A stretch of DNA of 64,000 nt from Pterois miles (GCA_947000775.1 CAMQGK010000008.1:8582501-8646500), one strand, 5' to 3'. Positions 38,375 to 51,925 are shown, counted from the stretch's first letter. The notes: a model not told the origin generated them from the sequence alone. Numbers and translations are program-made.

Positions 38375-38704
38375 TCAGCCTTTCCCCAGGAAGTACTTGA
38401 AAGGGCCCATTGACGAGACAATGCCATTTCCCACCTTGCACATTTCCTCAAGGGACATATAATGCTTTCTCTTAAAAAATAAAAAAGTTGAGTGTTGTAA
38501 TAATCAGTTTGAGTGATGTGTGCTTTAATGATTTTGGCATGAAAGTATTTCATTTACCTTGTAACCCCAAACTGTTTTAAAATAGCTCAGCAAACCTATT
38601 TTGTCATCAGTGTAGTGCTCTGAGCTGACATAGAGAAGATTCACATTATGAAGTTGGACATTCCCACCCTGGCTGTAGGCCCTCCCTGCTTTGAAGTGCT
38701 GCCA
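38375..38704 (-). pseudogene. Two exon-like coding blocks of an unrecognised gene
   Basis: Block A (38558-38704) reads WQHFKAGRAYSQGGNVQLHN, then NLLYVSSEHYTDDKIGLLSY and FKTVWGYK, and ends AAG/GTAAATG. Block B (38375-38470) follows a pyrimidine-rich TTTTTTAAG acceptor, reads RKHYMSLEEMCKVGNGIVSS and MGPFKYFLGKG, and ends in TGA. Both blocks are multiples of three (147 and 96 nt) and phase 0. A third open block at 38727-38877 (LTGHKLSDSAAGLQAVHRCR, then KEDKFTFVELVKDL) abuts block A in another frame. It may be the 3' end of a small gene or a decayed copy. I cannot name the family. Confidence 0.4.
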
Positions 38705-41700
38705 CTGAATATCTCATACTCCCTTATAAATTATGGATCAGACGGCTCAAACAGATCAGGTCTTTAACAAGTTCCACAAATGTAAACTTATCTTCTTTCC
38801 GACATCGGTGGACAGCTTGCAATCCTGCTGCTGAATCTGACAATTTGTGCCCCGTCAGCACTGCTGCATTACTGTGAGCCAAAAGTCTAAAAAATGACTA
38901 TCATTGCACTGGCACATTATTGCATTGGCTGACATGCACTTTGAATGACTTCTGCAGAATAGTGGCTCATTGGTTTTTGGATATGATTTATTCATTTTTG
39001 CCTCTGATACTTGTCCTCAGTGTTCACTTTTTGGCAACTTTATTAAGTATTTAAAGTATCTGTATAACTTCCTGAATGTGAAATCTTAAACTCTTAAACT
39101 CAAATCTAACAGCCCAGCAAACCACTGATCCCTACACAAGTTTGATGCTATTGTGAAGGGCATTTTAATTTCAGATTAATTAGCGAGACTTTGCCAGCTC
39201 TGCAAGGAGACATTGGACACACAGTAAACGTCCCGCTGAGAGCTGGTGCCATTGCCCTGACTTCTCACCTTGAGAAAGCCCCAATGAACAGCATGATATC
39301 TGCTGAACACGGTGGATAAACCCGTGACCTCTCTTTGCCTGTGTGTGCTGCACTTTTTATAACTTCACCAGCACCAACAACATATCAACTTTGAGGAATC
39401 AAGTTTTAAAATATGTTTTTTTTAAGCTTTTTCTCTTCCTCTTGCTACACAGCCAGCTTGTCAATGCCTTTATTAGATAGATTCATCAATGATCTTGATT
39501 GGGTCACTGGGCAGCTAAATTCCATTTCACCCTAAATGTGCTGTGCCAGTTGAAGTGAGATATTTTTAGCACTGTTGTCTGGCTTTTCAATCCATACTTA
39601 CTGTACTCAAAGGGAAAGTGGGGCAACAAATTCAAAACAGTGCAACGTCTTTAAAAGTATGTGCATTCAAGGTGGTCATTTTTACATCAAAATGAGCCAC
39701 ACAAGTTTAAAATATATTAGAAATTAATTGGATTAATTGCAAAACAAGAATCAGAACAGAAGACAGTGGACATGTAGCATAAAAAACACCCATTTTAATG
39801 AATGAAGCTACAGCTTCTTGTGCTACTGGTCTCATCTGCAACTGCAAAATTGAAGTATCTAATTAAATTGTAAACTTAATCCGCTCCTGTCTCAGCCTGG
39901 GTAATAATAAACGCCCTAGTTTGTCTGCATGTTTGTGTATGGGCACGCAAACCTGGATGTATCATGGGAAATGCAAATAATTCAAATAGAACAGCTTGTA
40001 CTAATGGAAAGTAACATAAGGACACAAGATGTCCATGCACATAAGCACAAACAAATAAGAGATATTTGTCAAGAATACATTTGTGTGCAAGTTCAAACGG
40101 TGAAGGGTTAGGAGTTCTCAACTTTAAATGAATATGCCCTTTGGCACTTTCTGCAAAAACTACACAAAATAAAGTGACTGAACAAAGCTTGTAATGTTTT
40201 CTGTGAACATCATCCGTTGTGTTGCTATCGAATTACTACTAATGAGGAACCACACAGTAGTGAATGCCCTGTTGTTATGTAAGAGATTAGACATGCTCCA
40301 ACGCTACAATGGGGGCCAAAGGGAGGCGACGCCTCTGAAGCTCAACTCCTGCTATATTTAACCCGGGATTAAAATACGGTAATGATTAGTTTTTTTTAAA
40401 CGAAACTGCTCCTCACGTTTCTCAGTTCTTGGGGACTTAATGTTCCATCACTTTTCAGTATACTTCTTGGTTAGATTTTGGTCAAATTTCAAAATAAAGG
40501 CATGTAGAAAACATAGTTCACAAAATCACTGATAACATGCAACAAATTTTTCCCTTGTACATCTTGTCTACATTATATATTACTCACTGGAATGGTATTT
40601 GTGTGTTATCATGATGACTTAGCATTACCACAAACAGCATGATGTCCCAGCATGGGTGCATTTCATAATACACCATGGAACAGGTGAGTGATTTTGTCCA
40701 TTCAAGATTCATGGTGACAGACTCTTATTCTACTTTTTATTCATTTGTAGTTATTTCCATTTTTCTCTATCCCCTAAGCAGAACTGTGATCATTGTTTTA
40801 CTGCAGAAAAGTGGATGACATAAGCATCATTTTTTTGGCAATTGACCACGTTACATTAATTCTGGAGTGCAGCCAAAGGAATGACTGTGATATATTTCAC
40901 TGCTGTGTTTGCCGTATCCGTGGTAGCTGCAGCGCACTGCAAAAGCATGCCATCGCCTCAGCGCTGTCTGTTAGGGAAAGTAATACCCTTCATTGACCAA
41001 GATAAGGCCCATTAATTATTCTCTCCCTGGCAACATCATCAAAAAATGGGCTCCTCTATCTTCACATTAAGGACATATCAAGCTATTTTCTGCTCCTTTC
41101 TAGCCGTATGAGATGAGAAAAGAGCAGTTCACTTGTCACCAGGTCTCCAGTTTGTTTACTTATAGTTGTGTTAGCAGTTGTATGTTAATAATTCTTCACA
41201 GACTATTAACCAAAGAGAAGAGTTTAACAAATATTGACCAGTCAGGAATATAGATGAGTCTCTTGGGGTGAAACTCAACGGCTGGGTTGCTGTGGGAGAG
41301 CGCAACTCTAATTGGTCTCCAGGGTTTTTGCAAGTAAACAGGAACACAGCCTTGAAATTGCATTTGCCCAAACAGGTTAATTGCTAGCCTAGCTGTGTGC
41401 ATCCTTCCATAAAGTGGTTTCTACAGGTCTTACTGTTGACATTTTTATGTAGGCGAATATATTTAAAAAAATAAAATAAATACAGAGCCTGATGAAAAGT
41501 GCCAAATAAAAGTGTGGCTTTTTGTCTGGTCCAAAATGAATGCTTTGTTTATCTCTATGGAAAATCTCTGGGGTTTGGTTCTCACTTTTAACAAGGCTTG
41601 TGAGCCATCAGATAAAATGAAGTTGGTATCATGTGATATCCCTGGGTCGTCATGGTGGAAAAAATGGATAAATGGCAGACTGATGGTTAGTGTCTGGCTG

Positions 41701-43667
41701 CAACTTGTTGTGAAGTAAATGCCGTGGAATGGGGGAGGGAGAATACAACATCTAGTGGCTGAATGTTGTCAGTGTTATCGATAGCGCCTTTAACCTCTGC
41801 ACTCAGAGGTGTTTATTTGTGCCAAGGTCAGAGATACATTCTGGCATTCAACGTCCATGATCCCATCCAATTAAATATTTCAGACAAATTAGCAAACACA
41901 CACACACACATTATTGATGGATAAATGTGCACATACGCAGGCATCCCCTTCGTACGCTCTGCTGACAAGTTGATGGATTGAAAAGTTTCTCAGAGCGAAA
42001 TATAGTTTGAGTCATTGAGTCATTTCAGGACTGGAATGTGTGCCCTTGTCACCTTTCGCCTCACCTCACTGGCAACCCGGCACCACCCTACTGACCCCTA
42101 GGATGCTTTATTCCCACTCATATTTTGAGATATCCCATTGGGCTTTACACCTTCCAAGCGACTATGACCACTTGCTGTGCACATCCATCAGGCTGTGGTG
42201 CAAATCCACTGTGCCATCAGATGAGTAAGACATGAACTAAAATGTTGATACTGCACCATTAGCTGTGCTTTTTTGGATTTTCATGTCAGGAGGTCACTTT
42301 AACACAATATTACAAGGTTAATCCCAGATTTCCAACATGTCTGGTGGAAGATTTGAGCATAAACTCCACAAAAGTGTGTTTCTATTCTAAAAAGCTTTGA
42401 GAGAACCATATGTCTCCCTCTACTGCTCAGTGTCCTTGCAGTTTTTACTTCATAACACTTCTGTTTTGTCACCCGACCCATGCATACTCAAAAGAAAAGC
42501 TCCTGGGATATTGGCTGGTCATGTGGCACAACAACCTTTTAGCAGTTGTCTGTGTCAGCAGCAGCAGCATGCTGCACACTCAGTGTTCGGTGCTGTGTGT
42601 GCAGATGGAAACCCGGGGGACTTTAGCTTTAACACATGACAGTGAATGCAACAGCAGCAGAGTCCATTGTTAACTGCTGATAAAGATGCCAGCTGCTCGG
42701 TTATAGACTGAGCTGGATCACATAGTATAAAACACATAAGATGAATGATGAAATTAAGACAAATTTGACTTTGTCTCTCACCTCTCGCACCTGTTGAACA
42801 CAAAAACATGTTTTGATATTATCAGGCTTCTTGTTGCATAACATGTGGTCACTCCAGTCTTAGATTCCTATCAGGTGTTTATGTGCAGTTTCTCTTTTGC
42901 AAAAGGATTGCCCTGCATTTGAGCTTTGTTGCTCTTATCCACAGCAATTTAGGTGGACTAAATATGGTGGTTTAGTCTCTTACTCAAGGATGCTACAAGA
43001 TTGCAAATAACTTCATCCTCTCAGTATGGGACACTCCAACCACTGGGCCACCCTATTATAGAGCCATGTCCAGTGCCTGCTGTGCCATCTCATGCCAAAT
43101 CTAACACGCTACAGCTCATAATCGAAACATCTGGCTCCCCAACCCTCAGCCTACGCTCCCAGCCCCTGCCAATAATATTTGTTACTGCATTTTGATAATG
43201 GCTACAACCAAAGTTCAAAAAGAGTTCATGCCCGCCCTTGATAAACACTGCTCAATATTTACTGTGGGTCTTGGCAGAGCTATACTGGTGCTGTCAGATG
43301 CTGGTCGGTTGCTGCGCTGCTGCACACCGTTCTCCTGAAGAAGCTGGCAGGAGGAATTCAGTAGGACTGAAAAAGGGAGAGGCACCGGGAGCTGCACATT
43401 CCAACGGGTCTCCGACAGGCGAGGAATGCCGATGCTGAACTTAGAGTCGCATGGTAAATCTGAAAGGCATTTACTCATTCAAAATAAAGAGATGTCAACA
43501 ACGTCAACAAAATTAAACACATCCCTTCATCAGACTAGTCAAACCTACCCTTACCAAAAAGAAGTTTATTCAAGTGTGTTAGTAGTATATTTCTTTGAAA
43601 CTAAAAATAAGAGTATGCTTTCAGTTTACTTTTTATGTACTTATCAGATATACTTACAATTATACCT

Positions 43668-43838
43668 CAGTAAACTTGGCTTATTCTCACAAGTACACAA
43701 GAAAGTTGAAGTATACACAAAAATCAAAGTATACTTGGCCTATACTGATAAGCATTCTCAAAAATCAAAGTATACTTGTCTTATACTGACAAGTATGCAG
43801 AAAAATGTCTGAGTATGTTTGGCTTATACTCACTTCTT
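43668..43838. repeat. 41-bp imperfect tandem repeat
   Basis: CAAAGTATACTTGGCCTATA repeats as CAAAGTATACTTGTCTTATA 41 bases later, with weaker copies on both sides (GCTTATTCTCACAAGTACAC; GGCTTATACTCACTTCTTG). That is about four units. Confidence 0.7.
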
Positions 43839-45653
43839 GATAAAATACCATATTAGAGGGTGTGTTTGTAAACATGAGCTTTGATACGAATTTTCTTCAA
43901 TTCATCAAGTATTTTCAAAGTTTTTGCATTCTGCATTCACCCTGGAGGAATGTGCAAAAAACCTTTTTATTTATTCATCTTTGATATCATCACAAAACAC
44001 TGAGTCAAATACCAAAAGGAGCAAGTCTCTTTATGTGATGCACAAATCATTGGCTAAGTACTAGTAGTTTGAGAAAACTTACAAAACTAGGTTAATTTAT
44101 TCCCAAGAAATATTGAAGCTGTACATGTAAAAGTACACAGCTAATACATTGATATCAGTGTACTTATTATATAAATTAGACTTGGGAAATACAATATCTT
44201 GAACTCCAAGTTGAATTGTAAAAGTCCTACCAACAATAAGCAGACACTGGTTTAGGGGACTGACAACAACCAGCCCAGTTCATTACAGGAACACACTGCT
44301 CGCCAACGTCCTCTGTCACATGGAATGCAAATCAGGTTCATAACTTACTTATCTGACGTCAGAGCTCAGTCATGTATCACTACGCCATGTTATCTAACAC
44401 ACAACATGCAGTGATTGACAGCTAAACTAGGTTCAAAGCACTTTTAAAGAGGTGGTCACAAGCGAAGCGAGTGGATATATGCTCTTTTCTGGTTTTAACA
44501 TTTGACTCAAAAGGTCTGTGATTACACAGGAAGAATATGATAATGTAAATGGAAAAGTGGAAGAGAAGAAGTGGAAAGTGGCTGTGAAATATTTGACCTT
44601 CTCCATTGCCGCAGGTTTTCTACAGCAATTCAAATATCAGTCATAAACATGCAAAGGTGTTCAAGATACTAAAGAGATACATTAGTATTATAAATTTCTG
44701 TTATATTTCTCACACAGCTACATAAAATAGATATAGTAAAAGTACTAAAAACTTGAAATTCAAGAAAAGGCTGAAGATTGAACTCTGCTCTTCTTTAAAC
44801 TGAATACACACACTGTAACAGTCTGTAAAACCTGCTGGTAACCTTAAATCAGTCAAGTCTGTTTACTTAAGTCTGTTATGTCTGTGATAAATCCCTAAGT
44901 GCTGTAGTAATAAACAGACAGGCAGATAAGAAGCGGGCACAGCTCATCAACCAGCCCTCCCATCAATCCCACTCCTCCGACTGGGCATAGCTGAGAGGTG
45001 AGAGACACATCCGTCAAGTCGCTCATGTCAGTGAAGCAGATTTGATTTGTCAGCCAGTGTAACCTTGAGGCGTGTTACAGTGGCTCACATGTGTCTTTGG
45101 TCTCTCACATGATGCAAGAAGTGATGGGTTTGCATGCGACTTTAACGCACATGGTCGCAGCATCATTCACTCAAGTGATCCTTCAGTGTGGCTCAGACCG
45201 ACGCACTGTGAAATTATTACCTGGGGGCATGTTGTGGAATATGTTACATATTTGCATCCATGTGCTAAAACAGAAGCAATGCAGAAGTGTGTACCATTTT
45301 GTCAGCAGAAAATGAAATTCAAGCATGAAAAAAATGATATTGGACTTGTTGCATTCTACACCATTTTATTGATTATAAACTCGAGTCTGTAAGATAAAAT
45401 ACTCTTATGCACATTAATATACATACTAATTCAATTTATGCCAGCAGTGTCTCTGCCCACTGTACAGGGTGCTCCATTCATTTTGAGAGCAGTGCAGTAG
45501 TTAACATCCCTGGAAAACCAATGGATGATGCATGCATTGTAACTTGAACTTTCTCTCACCCTGACTCTGTTCTGACCGTCCACGTTACCCCGCCCACCAT
45601 AACCTCTGGTGCAGCATCTAAGTAGACAACATCTCTGTGACCTCATTAAGGGT

Positions 45654-45879
45654 TCAAAGGTCCTCTGACTCAGGGATGAGCACAGGCTCAAGGGGAACAG
45701 CAGGGAGGGGGACCGGGCTGCCCGCTGACACCCACCCCAGAGCAGATCTGTTGAAGGAGGGTCGATCTACCGCCGCGTCCCCGTGGAGTTCAGGGTAGTC
45801 GGGGAGAGGTTCCACCTGGAGGGGCTTGATGGGAGCAGGTCTGGGTGCCTTGCTGAAGCCACCGAATGGGGTTGCCACC
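45654..45879 (-). CDS. myoz2: myoz2 terminal coding exon 5
   Basis: Residues 189-263. It starts (R)VATPFGGFSKAPRP, includes RPSFNRSALGWVSAG (human RRSFNRTPKGWISEN) and ends PESEDL before TGA. The 3' UTR follows, with a minus-strand AATAAA at 45365-45370, about 285 bases downstream. Confidence 0.96.
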
Positions 45880-48800
45880 CTGGAGGTGACGGAGAGACAG
45901 TGTTTTAAGTTGTCATGTGCTAATGAGAGGGGCTGCAGTGACATTTGAAGTGATGCAACTAATTAAAGCGAAGCAAAGACTTTGACTGGAGGACATATTC
46001 GAAGAGTGAGAGCAACACTTTGGTGGATTGTTGTTAGATGAAGGACAGTACTTGTTTTGCTCACTCAGCATGTGTGTGCATGAAAAATTAAAGCTTAATT
46101 TTGAAAAAAAAATCACAATTTTTGTGAATTAAAAGTCAAATTTATGAGTACTAAACCTCAACCTTGCTCATTTCAATACACTCAGGGGTTGTGCTGCCAC
46201 AGCCTTAAGCATGATTTATGCAGCCCTTCGTGGAGGTTCTGTGTGGCAGGGTTTTGCCTGCCTGTGCACATCTGAATTTTTCAAACTACGCGGACGTGGA
46301 TGGGTGGACAAAATTGAGAACTTTGAGGAGCTATGAGAAATGTTGCGAGCAGAAACCATGAATGTATAATGAGAGCAGGATACAGCGTTGAAGGCGGGGC
46401 CCCATTCATTCCTATGAAAGTTGCTCAGTGGCGCACGAGGACAAAATCGCTTGACGTCCGAGTGGAAAAGTACCCAGAACGTCTAGCTTCTTTACAAGAT
46501 GATCTGAACAGATCATGATAACGTCATAACTTACCTTCGCTCAATATTTTTAGTGCATCATAATGTAATTCTATGGAACCACTGTTAACTCGGTTATTTG
46601 TGCTGCCCACTGGCTGCTAACAGGTCATCCTGCAAAAGTGCTGCGTCGCTCACGGCCAGTTAGGACACTCCAGTCAACACCGCAATCCCATTAAGACATG
46701 CAGCCTCATTCTCAAGAGAGAGCTGATAAAATTTGGTGGCAATAGGAGGCCACCTACAGCGGATATTTGCTGGCCACAGGGAAAACTTTTGCGGCGACAA
46801 GCCATCGGGCCATGGTTAATGTCAAACCTGAATAGGCTCACTTTAAATAAATGAGTTTACATGTCTCTGCTTCTTTAAATTTTTTATTTTTAGTTTTATT
46901 TTATTTATGCCTTGCTGTCCAGCTGCAAGGTTGTTACCTGTTGAAGCTTTTGTACCCCGGTAGGTCTGGTCGGGGCTCTGGCTCGGGCATGTGGGTGATG
47001 AGAATGTCAGCCAAGGCTGGGTCACTGATGATGGCCTGCTCCCAGGGTGAGTGGTAGGACTTTGGTACAGCTGTACTGTTGAACTTCTCTGGAGGGATGT
47101 CTTTCAAAGGACCTCCGTACCCTGGGTGGATTTACAACACAGTGATTGAAAATAGGCCTTTCCATTTAGTTTCCATTTATTTCATTTTACTTAAAAAAAA
47201 AATCTAATCATTTATATTTTTCAATTTTAGTCCATTTTTATTTTGGGTCAGGTTTGGGCATTTCCCTACACATGGTTGATAACAAAGTGAAACTTATGAG
47301 TCAAAATAAAAGTGTTTATTTCTTAGCAACAATGCAACTAAGAAACATGCTGTCCATAAGAGGCTCATCCTTCCCTTTGATTTCTTTTTCCGTAAAAACG
47401 ATTACAGACCCGTTGGCTGCTCATGAGTACATTTGAATAGGAGTGCATGCAGTCTGCTGATGTCTCATCATATGATTTCTTGGTACTGACACTAAAAATG
47501 TATCTCTTGCTGCCGTTTGAAGCTGCTTTTTTTTAAAGTATTGCGTGAAATTTAAGGAACCTTTTGAGACTGAGATGAGAAGATGAATTAGGAAAAAACA
47601 AAAAGATTATGAACCCTATACAAATAGTACATTTATATCTGTTTAATATGTAACAAAATAATACCATTATACTGTATATATAAGTTATATATCAATAATA
47701 CATCATTTGTTATTAATATATCTGTCAGTCTATCTGTCTGAGTGCGTAACAATGCAAAACCTTCCACCTCTGCTTTAGCCCTTTATTCCTCGTTAAAGTT
47801 CACGGTAAAACAAATGAAGGGGCAGCTTCCCTGTAAGTCTGTGTGAGTGTGTGTGTGTGTCTCCCTGTGTATGTGTGTTCATGGGAGAGGCCTATCCAAA
47901 GCACTATCCTTCAAGCCCAAGTGCTTCACTCAGGGGGGCTTGCAAGCTCAGGCATTACATAACGCGGGGTGTCGTGTCACGTCCTAACCTCTCACAATGA
48001 ACAATCCCCTTTCCTGAGTTTATGTTTTGGCCTGTGGAGGAAGCAGGAGAGACCAAACAGACCCGTGGGGAGGTTTTACAGATTTTTGGGGGGAATCTAT
48101 TACAAAACATTGTGTAAAAGATTTTCTGAGGCCATGGAATATTGTTCTTGTGGTTGGCCATTTGGCAGAGTTGATATTTTTGTGGGAAAGGACTGTCACA
48201 CACCCGGATCCATGAACCCTATGAAAGAGGTATCCCAAGAAGCCCTGAAAAGACACAGCAGGCTGGCTTTTGGTACAGAAAAAAATGGTCCTATAACTAA
48301 TAAATAAATATTTTTCTATGCTTTATTGTCTCATATAAGCTCTATTAAAATCTAAAGTGTTCCCTGTATATCACTGTAGCCTGGTTAAGACATATTGCAG
48401 TACAGGGGCATGGAACATGCACCCCTGGGTGGATGAGTGTGCTATTTTAAGAGTTCCAACCATTTGATACTTAATGCACTCTGGCCTGCTTTCTGCTACA
48501 GCTGGAGTGACTTCATTGAGACGCTGAAGGTTCGTGTCTGGTCCTTAGCTCCAGAAATAACACCCCACCCCTGTGCAGATGTACTCAACCCTAAATCAGT
48601 ATTGGTTTTGTGTCAACTGGGCAGAATTGAGGGAGGATGTGAGCGTAAACCTGATGCTATCAGTGGCACGAGAGGCAAACAGGAAACACTTCCCGTGGGT
48701 AAACTCAACAATTTTTAAAGAGATGGTCAAAGCTGATTATAACAAGGAAGGGTAAAAAAGAAGGTGGAGAGAAATAGGGAATGTGGAGGAGTAAATATGA

Positions 48801-51800
48801 AACAGGAGTGGGATGACAATGGAGCAACAGAGAAAGAAGGGAGACAGGCAGAGTAAAAATGTGTAATCATAATCTGCCTGCGGCCAACAGATTCCAGGCG
48901 AGGAGAAAATGTTTTCCTACACGATCAAAGCCTGCGCGAGTACAAACAACGGAAAAAAGTTGAATCCTTATCAAAACATGCCACATCCAGAGCTTTGTGG
49001 AGAGCACATCCACAGTCTATTCACCAAGAGTAGTACCATCTCTGTTTATTAAAAAAAAAAGTATGACAAAATTATACCAAACATGTTAATGAAGCCAAAA
49101 CCTTACAAGATATGACAGCAATAATCACAGATAAAATTAAATACAGGACTGGGTTTTGTCAGTGAGGATGTAATAAATGGAAAGCATTTCCTATTGTATT
49201 GTTCTGCAGAAACAGAGATGAAGTAAGGTCACTGAGTGGAACAGAGGTCAACTGGTTTGTTGATCCAACCTTTGTAGCTATATCGCTGCTGCAACGGTTT
49301 TGAGTCCTTGAAATGTATTATTCCCACCTTTCAGTTTGACCTACCTGGGGCGATGCTGTCTGGATTTGGAACCATGCTTGTATCTGGTGCATCAGACGTC
49401 TGGTTGGCATCCACGTTGTTCTCGCCGCTGTGGCTGCCTGGGCCGCTCCCATTCTCAGTTTCAGAGACCGTTGTGTTCTAAAAGAAAGATCCAAATGTCA
49501 GATGAGATTTAAAGAAACATTTTGTATTTGTAATGTATTTGTATAATCATCTACATTTTAAACTTTTCTGACATATTCAGATTAATGAAGTAAAATAAAA
49601 AAAAGATCTTAAGCACATAAATCAGTGGCATAGCAGCTTTGCTGATTCTTATTGAAACCTAATTCCCTGCTTTTCAATGCTGTTATTTTTCATGTGGACA
49701 AATCTTGTTTTTTACATGTCTTCCAACACCAACAAGAGGCAGAGAAACTGTCTGTGTGTCCACTTTTCCTCAACAAGAAACATTGCTTTGTGGGCTGGGA
49801 CAAAATGTTCTCTGCAGCCCAGCTTTCATCCCTCCAATGATATTTATGATGATTTACTCCAGGACTTCCTCAGGAAATGTTGACAACTTGAAACAAAATC
49901 CCTCCGTTGCCCCGAGCGATAAACAAACCAGAGATATGCGCGTTCTGCTCACTTCAAAAGATGAGGCCAAAAACTTCCCTGCAGCACAATAATTATTATA
50001 TCTGTGGACTTCATGAGGGCAGTAAGTACACAAGGCCACCACACAACTAAATGAAAGAGGGTGTAACTAGTGCTGCTAATTAATTAGATGTAAAAACGAG
50101 AAACTAAGTTAGTTTATCTTCATTCAATTTCACTGAGAGCTTTGGTACATAAATTGCTTTACGTGTGACCAGGTCATGCTCAAGATAAGCACTGCTGGGA
50201 AAAGAAAATGCTGACTTGGCACACTGCCCATCCATACACAAAAGGACATTAATAAAGCCTCTTATGACCGGCTGGAAGACTTTCATAACTACTAGTCTGT
50301 GCCACTCCATGTCTGTATGACACGAGTCACATAAACACTTCAAGTACTTAATCTTTACCACATATACTTCATCAGGATGTAAGGTATTGTGCGAATGTTT
50401 TTCGAGCGATGCAGGGAAAAGATGTGGGGAAAATGGATGACTGTGCTCGACGAAAACACGCTCTGGCAGTGTGACAATGTTACAATAACCGCTTCATCAA
50501 AGTGTGTTTTAATAGTGTTGCACTAATTCATATCTATTGTGAACTCGGTGTATTTTTAAAAACCTGGTATTTATGGAAATAGTACTCACTTTCTTGCATG
50601 GAATTGACAGAGCCATGCTATCCGTTTCCCCCTGCTCCCAGTCTTTATGCTAAGCTAATTAACCTTCTCCTCCTCCTCTAGCTCCACAGTTAACACACAT
50701 TTTTGATAGTAGTATTGATCTTCTCATCTAATTCTTGGCTAGAAAAAAAAATTTCTGTGTATTTTCCCAAGAAAATCTAACTACTGCTATAATAAACAAT
50801 TTAGGCCGAATTGACTTGGTAAGATGGGTTTGGCTTTCCTGTGCATGTCTTGTAGGTATTCATTAACATGATTTTTGCATCATGGTTTCTGCTTACATTG
50901 AGCTGCTGGTTGTTTTCATTCTGAACGCTCTCAAAAGTGTATTTTTCTGAGCGTCTCTGGCGCATTTTGAAGAGACGGGAGCCCCGGTTTGAGGCGAGAG
51001 ACAGCTCCTCCAGCATGATGTCCTTAGGCATGTTCATTTTCTTCCCAAGATCCATCTCTACGTCTGGACACAAGCAGACACACAAAAGACCAAAGAGCTT
51101 GTGTATACAATATGTACTTGCAAATTGATCTGAAATCTGACAAGACAAATTTCTTTTCCTATTTCCTGTAGTCCCACCTATCAAACCCCATTGAACACAA
51201 ATTATATTCACACAGAATTGCTGCAAAAAAAGCTCTACATGGATTGCTGACTTGGTACTCCTGCCAATATGATGAATGCGCAATTATCTTTCCTCGTAAT
51301 CCACTCATGTCTAGGGCTTGTTTTGTGGTTAGCGCCACGTGCTGGCTACTGCATGCAGATCATGGAGATGTCATAGTGCTATGTCCAAGTGTGAGACGCA
51401 TAATTTGCCAAAATATCCTTCAGCTGTCAGTAGCCCTCAGACCCAGCCATACAGTTGTCTGCGCCCTGAAAATAGCGTGTTCAAAAGGACAACGACAAAG
51501 GGATTAGTTACTCTGGCCCATAAAACTATTCATTTGCTTATTTTTAGTCAGGGTCGTAGAAGGGAGGGTTATCAACTGCTGCACTGGCAAATGGTGGGCT
51601 TACACCATCTGGCAGTGTCCAATGTATGTCTGTGTCTAGCAGACTTCATTTACGGTGAAGAATTAAATATGTACAGTAAGTTGTGGTGTTAAATCTGTGT
51701 GTTAAATAGAGAATGCAGGGGGTGGAAGGAGCAGGATGTGAGGAGAAGGGGAGAAGATGGTAGGATGCAACAAGGCAAAGAGAGAAACTGAGAGATCAGA

Positions 51801-51925
51801 GGAATTAGAGAACAAGGAAGTGAAGAGGAAATGATACAGCTACCTTCCTGGCCTTGAACCTCCCTGCAGATTGCTGCCGCCTGCATTTTCCTCTCCCTGG
51901 TCGTCATGGTGGAGAACTGTGACAT
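45654..51925 (-). CDS. myoz2: Myozenin-2 (calsarcin-1), 5 coding exons
   Basis: Five exons join in phase into 263 codons; human MYOZ2 has 264. The start was chosen at MSQFSTMTTRERKMQ, matching the human N-terminus in position, just after an AG acceptor. Diagnostic blocks in order are EVQGQEDVEMDLGKK, PKDIMLEELSLASNRGSRLF, MRQRRSEKYTFE, NPDSIAPGYGGPLKDIPPEK, FNSTAVPKSYHSPWEQAI, PGYKSFNRVATPFGG, and the C-terminal ESEDL. Myozenins are Z-disc proteins of striated muscle that bind alpha-actinin, filamin C, telethonin and calcineurin and restrain calcineurin signalling; the ESEDL end is the known PDZ ligand of this family for ZASP/enigma-type proteins. It lies between synpo2 and usp53 on the same strand. 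The middle (residues 84-125) is divergent, as expected. Confidence 0.97.
46938..47121 (-). CDS. myoz2: myoz2 coding exon 4
   Basis: Residues 128-188: GYGGPLKDIPPEKFNSTAVP, SYHSPWEQAI and LPGYKSFN. Acceptor CACCCAG, donor GTAACA, phase 2 out. The family uses this part to bind actinin and calcineurin. Confidence 0.95.
49345..49477 (-). CDS. myoz2: myoz2 coding exon 3
   Basis: Residues 84-127, a variable acidic/Ser/Asn-rich linker ending VPNPDSIAP, which matches human NPDNIAPG. Acceptor TTTTAG, donor GTAGGT, phase 1 out. Confidence 0.93.
50897..51063 (-). CDS. myoz2: myoz2 coding exon 2
   Basis: Residues 28-83: DVEMDLGKKMNMPKDIMLEE, then LSLASNRGSRLFKMRQRRSE and KYTFE. This is the most conserved myozenin block. 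Acceptor TGTCCAG, donor GTAAGC, phase 0 out. Confidence 0.96.

Larger units (their letters stand above)
36950..45300. other. Intergenic region between myoz2 and usp53
   Basis: No recognised gene. It contains a LINE 3' end (about 37650-38150), the exon-like blocks at 38375-38704, a short open block at 43215-43478 with an IPRLSETRWN motif faintly like hAT transposases, and a 41-bp tandem repeat near 43.7 kb. Confidence 0.5.
45880..50896. other. myoz2 introns between coding exons 2 and 5
   Basis: Apart from coding exons at 46938-47121 and 49345-49477 no exon is seen. A block at about 46370-46560 (GCGGGGCCCCATTCATTCCT, AAATCGCTTGACGTCCGAGT) looks like a dispersed repeat but was not assigned. Confidence 0.45.

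Noticed and set aside
43215..43478. 88-codon minus-strand ORF with IPRLSETRWN
   Set aside because: The motif faintly recalls hAT transposases, but the rest does not fit and no flanking transposase sequence or ends were found.
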